From: Chromatiales bacterium
GTDB taxonomy: Bacteria > Pseudomonadota > Gammaproteobacteria > UBA6429 > Thiohalophilaceae
Length of the DNA: 5,950 nt
Direction of reading: 5' to 3'
NCBI GenBank assembly: GCA_027070385.1
Contig: JALXDW010000394.1
Location: 7,404 to 13,353, forward strand
Shown: positions 1-5,143 of the stretch, piece by piece
How the letters are laid out: every line of letters begins with the position of its first letter
Position numbering within the stretch: position 1 is the stretch's first letter
Program-made: the position numbers and the translations under genes
The notes under the pieces: generated by a model
Told to the model about the DNA's origin: nothing
The model's input: only the letters and a program-made list of their open reading frames with translations
Database searches by the model: none

Positions 1-244
1 GATGTTCAACCCGGCAACCACTGCACCAAGATGCCCAAACATTTAATAACCAGACTTTACCCTTGAGTGATTGAGGACTGAATTTTACAGAGGGGTCAGT
101 CAAACGTGGTAATTCAAAATCCGGTGCCGCTTTACCAACCAGTGGTGAGGGGACCTTGCGCGGATCATTGGACAAACCTACTGCAAGTAAAATAACCAAT
201 AAAACAAATGCCAATAAGGGAATCAGAAATTTTATTTTTAACAT
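1..244 (-). CDS. ccmG: CcmG/DsbE, periplasmic thiol:disulfide oxidoreductase of cytochrome c maturation (3' part missing)
   Basis: Membrane-anchored thioredoxin-fold protein that keeps the haem-binding cysteines of apocytochrome c reduced in the periplasm. Only the first 81 residues lie in the window. Residues 1-24 are a Lys-containing start followed by a hydrophobic anchor (IPLLAFVLLVILLAVGL). Next come SPLVGKAAPDFELP (33-46), typical of the CcmG/TlpA family, and the active site WASWCSGCRVEH (70-81), with redox cysteines C74 and C77 and the following Arg-x-Glu-His that marks CcmG. The CXXC dipeptide is Ser-Gly, whereas E. coli has Pro-Thr. The ATG start is supported by AAAGG on the minus strand at 253-257, 8 nt upstream and overlapping the ccmF stop codon. 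The gene starts 11 bp after ccmF, so it belongs to the same operon. The frame is open to the left edge; about 95-110 residues would be missing compared with a usual length near 180. Confidence 0.95.
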   Translation of the reverse strand, partial: MLKIKFLIPLLAFVLLVILLAVGLSNDPRKVPSPLVGKAAPDFELPRLTDPSVKFSPQSLKGKVWLLNVWASWCSGCRVEH

Positions 245-255
245 GAGTAATGCCT

Positions 256-2187
256 TTACTTCGCTTTTCGATAACGCTTATCAGTCGCCGATAACAAACC
301 ACCAAAAGCCATGATCAAGGCACCTAACCAGATCCAGCGAATAAAGGGCTTATGGTATATGCGTAATGCCCAGCCACCTTGTTTGCCACGTGGTTCACCC
401 ATGGCAACGAACAGGTCTCGAGTGAAACCAGCATCAATTGCTGCCTCGGTCATGGGATTACGGCGTACATTGTAAACACGTTTTTCCGGTTCCATATCAG
501 CAATGACCTGACCATCTTTACTGACAATAACATGGCCTCGATATCCCTGATAATTTGGTCCGGTCATTTGCTTTGAACCTGTAAACTTAAAATCATAGCC
601 GGCTAAAGAATAGGATTCACCCGGTGTTAGCATGACATCTTTTTCAGTGGAATAAACCGACGTTAATGTTACCCCGACAGTAAAAACGGCAATGCCGACA
701 TGTGCGATATGCATTCCATAAATAGCACGCGGGGTTTTCTTTAATGATTGCCACGAAATGGCTTTTGCCTTAAAACGTTGTTTAAAGCTGTAACCCATAT
801 TCAAAACAACCCACCATGCCAATGTGGTGGCAATCATCCCACCCGTTGTAAACCTTGGCATTGCCAAAGTACTTAAAACACCTAAAGCTACACTAATGAA
901 TAAATAAATTAACAAATGCTTTTGCATTCGTTGCAAACTATCCTGTTTCCAACGAACCAGCACCCCCACTCCCATCAATGCAACTAACGGCACCATAATA
1001 GGTACAAAGACACTGTTAAAATAAGGAGGACCAACAGAAATTTTACCAACACCCAATGCATCTATGATTAAAGGATACAAAGTGCCCAGTAAAATACTGG
1101 CTGCCGCGACGACCAATAAAATATTATTTAACAACAAGGCCGTTTCTTTTGAAAATAATGCAAAACGACTGGTCGATTTTATCGTCGGTGCACGCCAGGC
1201 ATACAAGCTCAGCGAACCGCCCACGACAATAACCAAAAAGACAAGAATAAATAACCCTCGTTCAGGATCACTGGCAAAAGAATGTACAGAGGTCAATACA
1301 CCGGAACGCACCAGGAAGGTTCCCAATAAACTTAAAGAAAACGCAAAAATAGCCAGCAATACCGTCCATGCTTTAAAGCTGCCACGTTTTTCGGTGACCG
1401 CCAGTGAGTGAATACGTGCCGTGGCCGCCAGCCACGGCATAAACGATGCATTTTCTACCGGATCCCAAAACCACCAGCCACCCCAGCCGAGTTCGTAATA
1501 TGCCCACCAGCTACCCAGTGCAATGCCCACAGTTAAAAAGACCCATGCGATATTGGTCCACGGGCGTGACCACCTTGCCCAGGCTGCATCCAGACGACCA
1601 GCCAGCATCGCGGCAATGGCAAAGGCAAAGGCAACGGATAAACCAACATATCCCATATAAAGCATTGGAGGATGAATCACCAAACCAAAGTCCTGCAATA
1701 AGGGATTCAGGTCACGACCCTCAAGTGGCGCAGGGAAGATACGTTCGAATGGATTGGATGTCACCAGTATAAAAAGGATAAAGCCGATACTGATTAACCC
1801 CATCACACTGAGTACCCGTGCAATCATTACGTCCGGAATTTTTTTGCTAAAAATGGTCACCGCATAAGTCCACAAGCCCAATGCCAAGGCCCAAAGTAAG
1901 AGTGAACCTTCATGCGCCCCCCAAACGGCTGAAATACGAAAAGCCAATGGCAACTTGGTATTGGAATTTTCTGCGGCATATAAAACCGTAAAATCATTTT
2001 GTATAAAAACATAAACCAGACAGCCAAAAGAAATGAGAAGACTTAAAAATTGTGCCTGGGCTGCCGGGCGTGCCACACTGACCCACGCCGGAATGTTTTT
2101 TGCTGTGCCAATCAATGGCAAGGTTGCCTGTACAAGCGCACTGACCAAAGCCATAACCAAAGCAAACTGACCAAATTCAGGTATCAC
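256..2187 (-). CDS. ccmF: CcmF, haem lyase subunit of cytochrome c maturation System I
   Basis: Large polytopic inner-membrane protein that, with CcmH, takes haem from holo-CcmE and attaches it to apocytochrome c. At 643 residues it is close to the E. coli protein (about 647). The tryptophan-rich WWD motif is at 235-246 (WGGWWFWDPVEN), in the periplasmic loop where haem is handled. The conserved histidines are present: H172 (VIHPPMLY) and H302 (SVHSF) match the b-haem ligand positions, while H260 (ARIHSL) and H496 (HIAHVG) match the WWD-haem ligands by analogy with E. coli. Many hydrophobic segments run throughout, and a soluble periplasmic part covers about 512-610 before a last helix near 617-634. 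The start codon is GTG: AAGGA lies 9 nt upstream, and MIPEFGQFAL matches the normal family N-terminus, so no longer ATG start is needed. It begins 5 bp after ccmE. No truncation or frameshift is seen. Confidence 0.98.
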   Translation of the reverse strand: MIPEFGQFALVMALVSALVQATLPLIGTAKNIPAWVSVARPAAQAQFLSLLISFGCLVYVFIQNDFTVLYAAENSNTKLPLAFRISAVWGAHEGSLLLWALALGLWTYAVTIFSKKIPDVMIARVLSVMGLISIGFILFILVTSNPFERIFPAPLEGRDLNPLLQDFGLVIHPPMLYMGYVGLSVAFAFAIAAMLAGRLDAAWARWSRPWTNIAWVFLTVGIALGSWWAYYELGWGGWWFWDPVENASFMPWLAATARIHSLAVTEKRGSFKAWTVLLAIFAFSLSLLGTFLVRSGVLTSVHSFASDPERGLFILVFLVIVVGGSLSLYAWRAPTIKSTSRFALFSKETALLLNNILLVVAAASILLGTLYPLIIDALGVGKISVGPPYFNSVFVPIMVPLVALMGVGVLVRWKQDSLQRMQKHLLIYLFISVALGVLSTLAMPRFTTGGMIATTLAWWVVLNMGYSFKQRFKAKAISWQSLKKTPRAIYGMHIAHVGIAVFTVGVTLTSVYSTEKDVMLTPGESYSLAGYDFKFTGSKQMTGPNYQGYRGHVIVSKDGQVIADMEPEKRVYNVRRNPMTEAAIDAGFTRDLFVAMGEPRGKQGGWALRIYHKPFIRWIWLGALIMAFGGLLSATDKRYRKAK

Positions 2188-2192
2188 GTTTT

Positions 2193-2636
2193 TTATTCCT
2201 TTATGTATGCAGGTTTTTTCTTTTTCATGGTAGCCGCCACTTCAGGCGGCATGTAATTTTCATCATGTTTGGCAAGAACTTCTTCGGCAATAAATTCGCC
2301 TTTTTCATTTAATTTGCCTTTGGTAATAATACCCTGACCTTCACGAAACAGGTCCGGTAAAATGCCATTGTATTTAACCGTAACAGTTTTCTCATTATCG
2401 GTAATATCAAACCAGACTTCGGTACTGGTATCTGATTTTTTAACACTGCCATCAACCACCATTCCCCCCATGCGGAACAGACGATTTGAGGGAGCTTTTC
2501 CCGCTTTCACATCCGACGGTGTAAAGAAAAACATCAGATTCTGATTAAAAGCGACCAGAGCAAAACCGGTGGCCACAGCAATACCACTCACCATCACTAA
2601 AATAAGAATAAGTCGACGTTTACGAAGAGGGTGCAT
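2193..2636 (-). CDS. ccmE: CcmE, periplasmic haem chaperone
   Basis: Membrane-tethered OB-fold protein that binds haem covalently through a histidine and carries it from the CcmABCD complex to CcmF/H. It has 147 residues, within the family range. The N-terminus MHPLRKRRL is the typical basic start, followed by one membrane anchor at about 9-30. Further landmarks are RLFRMGGMVVDGSV (52-65), VWFDITD (74-80), and YNGILPDLFREGQG (89-102). The haem site is LAKHDENYMPPEV (121-133), with H124 as the covalent ligand and Y128 as the probable axial ligand, corresponding to H130 and Y134 in E. coli. The C-terminal tail is short and lysine-rich (KKKKP). The ATG is chosen because AGGAG (minus strand, 2644-2648) stands 7 nt upstream. 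It is preceded by a 40-bp gap after ccmD and followed 5 bp later by ccmF. Confidence 0.98.
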   Translation of the reverse strand: MHPLRKRRLILILVMVSGIAVATGFALVAFNQNLMFFFTPSDVKAGKAPSNRLFRMGGMVVDGSVKKSDTSTEVWFDITDNEKTVTVKYNGILPDLFREGQGIITKGKLNEKGEFIAEEVLAKHDENYMPPEVAATMKKKKPAYIKE

Positions 2637-2676
2637 TTTAATTCTCCTGCTAATTTTGTACGGTGGCTAACTTTAA
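2637..2676 (-). promoter_or_regulatory. ccmD-ccmE spacer with strong ribosome binding site
   Basis: This is the only intergenic gap in the operon longer than 11 bp. It carries AGGAG on the minus strand at 2644-2648, 7 nt before the ccmE ATG. No convincing promoter or stem-loop is visible in it. I infer that the good Shine-Dalgarno lets ccmE start independently, whereas the neighbouring genes rely more on coupling to the gene before. Confidence 0.55.
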
Positions 2677-2853
2677 TTATTTCGAAACAGATTTTTCATT
2701 TTGAATAATACGTCGAATACGTTTTTCCAGTTGCCGTTTTTCTTTTAAGGGTAAAATGATACTGAGCCCAAATACCAGCAGAGCCAACCCATAAGAAGAC
2801 CAGACGTAACCGGCATAACCACCCATATCAATAAACTTTAAAAAGGCTTCCAT
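2677..2853 (-). CDS. ccmD: CcmD, small membrane protein of the CcmABC haem complex
   Basis: A 58-residue protein. CcmD is a one-helix protein that joins the CcmABC complex and is needed to release holo-CcmE. The sequence fits the family: an N-terminal MEAFLKFIDMGGYAGYVWSS with the Phe-x-x-Met-Gly-Gly-Tyr-x-x-Tyr-Val-Trp pattern, one hydrophobic helix at about 18-35 (SSYGLALLVFGLSIILPL), and a very basic cytoplasmic tail (KEKRQLEKRIRR) predicted helical. E. coli CcmD is slightly longer (69). Its ATG overlaps the ccmC stop by one base (TAATG), and a strong Shine-Dalgarno AAGGAAGG (minus strand, 2860-2867) lies 6 nt upstream inside the end of ccmC. Coupled translation with ccmC is therefore likely. 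Identification rests on position between ccmC and ccmE as well as on these features. Confidence 0.95.
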   Translation of the reverse strand: MEAFLKFIDMGGYAGYVWSSYGLALLVFGLSIILPLKEKRQLEKRIRRIIQNEKSVSK

Positions 2854-3599
2854 TACGCACCTTCCTTACTAAATAAAGTAGCAACCCACTGACTGCGTCG
2901 CTCCCGCCAGAGTAAGTCATTGCGCGCACGCAATAAAACAACAATGGCATATAAAAATTTATACGCAAACGCCATAAGTAATAAGGGTATCAGCATGCGT
3001 GTATCAATGGATGGCTTGTCAAACTTGGTCACCGTTGGCCCTTGGTGTAAGGTACTCCACCATTCAACTGAATAATGAATGATTGGAATATTCACCACGC
3101 CAACCAACGCTAAAATGGCAACTGCACGTGCCGCTTTACGCTTGTCATCAATCGCGCTGTATAAAGCAATGATCCCCAGATATAAAAACAGTAACAATAA
3201 CTCGGAAGTTAATCGTGCATCCCAGACCCACCAGGTTCCCCACATGGGCTTACCCCAGATAGAACCTGTAACCAGTGCCAGAAAAGTAAATACGGCACCA
3301 ATATGCGCACTGTTAATAAGTATAATTTCTGCAATTTTGATTCGCCAAATAAGTGCCATTGCACCACTGAATGCCATAATCATATAAACAAACAACGACA
3401 TCCAGGCAGCAGGCACATGAATATAAATGATACGAAAGCTGTCTCCCTGCTGATAATCGGCCGGTGCCAGTACAAGTCCACCGTACAATCCTGCGGCAAA
3501 TAAAATAAAACATAAGCCACTTAACCATGGTAACAGTCGGCCGCTTAAAGCATAAAAGTAAGGCGGTGAACCCAACTGATAAATAAAACGCATAATCAT
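2853..3599 (-). CDS. ccmC: CcmC, haem-handling protein that loads haem onto CcmE
   Basis: Inner-membrane protein of the haem-handling family with six expected helices. It presents haem to CcmE and drives the covalent attachment. Length is 248 residues, typical. The WWD motif is at 120-131 (WGTWWVWDARLT). The flanking periplasmic histidines H61 (IYIHVPAAW) and H185 (STLHQGPTV) correspond to the E. coli haem ligands H60 and H184. The N-terminus with SPPYFY is family-like. The first ATG is 4 bp after the ccmB stop. Only a weak GAG stands about 8 nt upstream, so the start may depend on translational coupling with ccmB. The ATG at codon 3 (3591-3593) is an equally possible start with no better ribosome binding site. 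It overlaps ccmD by one base at the 3' end. Confidence 0.97.
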   Translation of the reverse strand: MIMRFIYQLGSPPYFYALSGRLLPWLSGLCFILFAAGLYGGLVLAPADYQQGDSFRIIYIHVPAAWMSLFVYMIMAFSGAMALIWRIKIAEIILINSAHIGAVFTFLALVTGSIWGKPMWGTWWVWDARLTSELLLLFLYLGIIALYSAIDDKRKAARAVAILALVGVVNIPIIHYSVEWWSTLHQGPTVTKFDKPSIDTRMLIPLLLMAFAYKFLYAIVVLLRARNDLLWRERRSQWVATLFSKEGA

Positions 3600-3603
3600 A
3601 AAA

Positions 3604-4272
3604 CTAACTCACACTCATTTTTAATGCTGCCGATGCTGCCCAGGGCGTTAAACTCAAAGATAATAATAACAAAGCACTCAGCATAGCAATGGGAGCAGCC
3701 GTTGGAAAACCGGCCGCAGCCGCATCGACTGCCTGACTTGCAAAAATTAAGACGGGCACATACAACGGTAATACGAGTAGCGACAGTACCACACCTCCAC
3801 GACGCAGACCAACCGTTAACGCAACCCCCACCGAACCAATCGCACTTAAAACAGGTGTTCCCAGCAACAGAGTGAAAAACAGGGTTTCAATTCCCTCTGC
3901 TGACAACCCTAAAAACAGAGCCAATAACGGCCCTACTAATACAACGGGTAAACCGGTTATTATCCAGTGGGCAATAATTTTTGCCAAAATTAGTAATGAC
4001 ATAGGTTGAGCACTGATAAGCATTTGCTCTAATGAACCGTCTTCCATGTCGGTGCGAAAAATTCTGTCCAGACTTAACAATGCCGACAATAATGCTGCGA
4101 TCCAGATAATACCGGGTGCAATCCTTTCCAGAATGGTAGCCTCTGCACCAATCCCTAACGGGAAAAGCACCACCACCAATACAAAGAACAACATCGGGTT
4201 CATCAATTCTGCGCGATGGCGTATGGCCAAAATCAAATCACGCTGCAATATAATCAGAAATGCTTGCAACAT
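3604..4272 (-). CDS. ccmB: CcmB, membrane subunit of the CcmAB haem-exporter-type ABC transporter
   Basis: Permease partner of CcmA; ATP hydrolysis by CcmAB releases holo-CcmE from CcmC/D. The 222 residues match the family closely (E. coli about 220). The start MLQAFLIILQRDLILAIRHR is the usual amphipathic N-terminus, followed by about six hydrophobic segments (roughly 25-42, 51-67, 94-121, 128-153, 159-181 and 193-213). The cytoplasmic loop holds the conserved SLDRIFRTDMEDGSLEQML (67-85), with D69, R70 and the E77-D78-G79-S80-L81-E82-Q83 block that is diagnostic for CcmB. The ATG lies one base after the ccmA stop (TAA-G-ATG) with no good Shine-Dalgarno, so re-initiation after ccmA is likely. 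It is followed 4 bp later by ccmC. Confidence 0.97.
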   Translation of the reverse strand: MLQAFLIILQRDLILAIRHRAELMNPMLFFVLVVVLFPLGIGAEATILERIAPGIIWIAALLSALLSLDRIFRTDMEDGSLEQMLISAQPMSLLILAKIIAHWIITGLPVVLVGPLLALFLGLSAEGIETLFFTLLLGTPVLSAIGSVGVALTVGLRRGGVVLSLLVLPLYVPVLIFASQAVDAAAAGFPTAAPIAMLSALLLLSLSLTPWAASAALKMSVS

Positions 4273-4273
4273 C

Positions 4274-4942
4274 TTATGCCACTGCCGATAAATTTAAGCG
4301 CGTACAGCGCACATTTTTAATATTTAAGGGTTGATGTGAAGTAATGACAGCCAAGCCCCCACGTTCAATATGTGCTTGTATTGCCTGTTCAATAAAAGCA
4401 ATGCCTTTGATATCCAATGCGGTTAAAGGTTCATCTAAAATCCATAAAGCACTGTCATTTAGCAGGCAACGCGCAAAGGCCAGTCGACGACGCTGCCCGG
4501 CCGATAAATGAAACGCCAGGGTGTCTTCCTTATTCTCCAGCCCGATATTTTTCAGAATATCACCCAAAATCTGTTTATCTGACACCTTATATATAGAACG
4601 AGACAAAACCATTGCCACCCGCAGATTTTCCACGACAGTCAAGTCCTGTTTAATACCGTCACTGTGCCCCACATAACTCAGTTGCAGATGATAGTCATAA
4701 GACTGTTTCTGAATGGAAACATCATTCCAGTACACATCGCCCTCATCGGCGATGGTCAGACCGCACAGCACCCGCAACAGGGTGGTTTTACCAGAACCGT
4801 TTTCACCTTCAAGGTGCAGTACTTCTTTAGGCTGCAAGTCGAAATTTATATTCTGAAATAACCAGCGATCCTGTTTTTCAACCGCTAAATTTTTAACCGA
4901 TAATCTTTTGCTTTTTGTATAAGCCGGTAATGATTTAAACAT
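4274..4942 (-). CDS. ccmA: CcmA, ATP-binding subunit of the CcmAB transporter
   Basis: Cytoplasmic ABC ATPase that powers release of haem-loaded CcmE. All nucleotide-binding motifs are intact: Walker A GENGSGKT (46-53), ABC signature LSAGQRRR (146-153), Walker B ALWILDEP (165-172) with catalytic E171, D-loop around 174-177, and switch histidine H203 (ITSHQ). At the Q-loop position the sequence is SYVGHSDGIKQDLT (89-102), the Tyr-x-Gly-His...Gly-Ile-Lys form typical of CcmA rather than a general ABC ATPase. The protein has 222 residues, about 12-15 more at the N-terminus than many CcmA proteins. No internal Met is available before the conserved LSVKNL at 14-19, and GGAAGAG (minus strand, 4947-4953) lies just upstream of the chosen ATG, which supports it. 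This is the first gene of the operon, facing a divergent promoter region. Confidence 0.97.
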   Translation of the reverse strand: MFKSLPAYTKSKRLSVKNLAVEKQDRWLFQNINFDLQPKEVLHLEGENGSGKTTLLRVLCGLTIADEGDVYWNDVSIQKQSYDYHLQLSYVGHSDGIKQDLTVVENLRVAMVLSRSIYKVSDKQILGDILKNIGLENKEDTLAFHLSAGQRRRLAFARCLLNDSALWILDEPLTALDIKGIAFIEQAIQAHIERGGLAVITSHQPLNIKNVRCTRLNLSAVA

Positions 4943-4969
4943 TTAACTCTTCCAGGTAATCCTGTTTCT

Positions 4970-4998
4970 ATTGTTCAGTATTCACAATACATGTTCAA
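4970..4998 (-). promoter_or_regulatory. Candidate sigma70-type promoter for the ccm operon
   Basis: On the minus strand, TTGAAC (4993-4998) and AACAAT (4970-4975) are spaced by 17 bp. Each matches the -35 and -10 consensus at 4 of 6 positions. Transcription would start near 4963, giving a leader of about 20 nt that includes the GGAAGAG ribosome binding site. The spacer contains the perfect dyad GTATT-CAC-AATAC (4978-4990). The match is moderate and other starts are possible. Confidence 0.4.
4978..4990. repeat. Perfect inverted repeat inside the ccmA promoter spacer
   Basis: GTATT and AATAC arms are separated by CAC. The dyad is flanked by direct repeats TGTTCA at 4972-4977 and 4992-4997, exactly 20 bp apart. 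The arms are only 5 bp, too short for a terminator, so a protein binding site is the more natural reading. Chance occurrence in AT-rich DNA is possible. Confidence 0.4.
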
Positions 4999-5002
4999 GC
5001 AA

Positions 5003-5012
5003 GTATTAATAC
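5003..5012. repeat. Perfect 10-bp palindrome GTATTAATAC
   Basis: It uses the same GTATT/AATAC half-sites as the dyad at 4978-4990 but without a spacer, and lies just upstream of the candidate ccmA -35 box. The shared half-sites are visible directly; a role as a second operator is inference. Confidence 0.35.
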
Positions 5013-5023
5013 AGGAAATAAAG

Positions 5024-5044
5024 CAATATTCATCACAAATATTG
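5024..5044. repeat. Perfect inverted repeat with 7-bp arms and 7-bp spacer
   Basis: CAATATT (5024-5030) and AATATTG (5038-5044) are exact reverse complements separated by CATCACA. The centres of the arms are 14 bp apart. The low-GC arms would make a weak hairpin, so an operator is more likely than a terminator. It sits near the middle of the divergent region, where it could affect either gene. Confidence 0.35.
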
Positions 5045-5078
5045 GACTATTATCTTTTATTTTATCCTGTTTGGCTCT

Positions 5079-5084
5079 TATACT
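5079..5084 (+). promoter_or_regulatory. Possible -10 box for the plus-strand membrane gene
   Basis: TATACT matches the -10 consensus at 5 of 6 positions and lies about 60 bp before the ATG at 5144. The hexamer 17 bp upstream (TTTATT, 5056-5061) is a poor -35, so an activator may be needed, or this may not be the promoter at all. Confidence 0.25.
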
Positions 5085-5143
5085 TAAACACTTTAATTCA
5101 TTGAAATTTATGGACAAAATTCCAGCAGTCGCCAAAAAGCATT

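Larger units (their letters stand above)
4943..5143. promoter_or_regulatory. Divergent intergenic control region between ccmA and the plus-strand membrane gene
   Basis: AT-rich 201-bp gap between two outward-reading genes, so both promoters should lie here. On the ccmA side it holds a candidate promoter at 4970-4998. It also holds three short perfect inverted repeats (4978-4990, 5003-5012, 5024-5044) and two copies of the 9-mer ATCCTGTTT (4959-4967 and 5064-5072) that are 105 bp apart. No clear FNR, Fur or other familiar operator is recognisable. No RNA gene or convincing coding region is seen. Confidence 0.7.

Noticed and set aside
1064..1411. Plus-strand open frame of 115 codons opposite ccmF
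   Set aside because: It lies antisense within a gene with full family motifs, and its low-complexity Lys/Asn/Thr-rich product shows no recognisable domain.
1446..1772. Plus-strand open frame of 108 codons opposite the ccmF WWD region
   Set aside because: The open frame follows from the codon composition of the conserved WWD segment on the other strand; its product is not protein-like and no ribosome binding site was seen.
3313..3528. Minus-strand open frame of 71 codons inside ccmC in another frame
   Set aside because: It overlaps the conserved H61 region of CcmC in a shifted frame; a Cys-rich translation without family features is expected from frame shadowing.
5024..5044. Rho-independent terminator
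   Set aside because: The arms are almost all A/T, no T-run follows directly, and it lies between two divergent starts where no transcript is expected to end.
4943..5143. FNR (TTGAT-N4-ATCAA) or Fur-type operator, considered because ccm genes are often oxygen- or iron-controlled
   Set aside because: No stretch matches either consensus well; the AT-rich dyads present have different half-sites.
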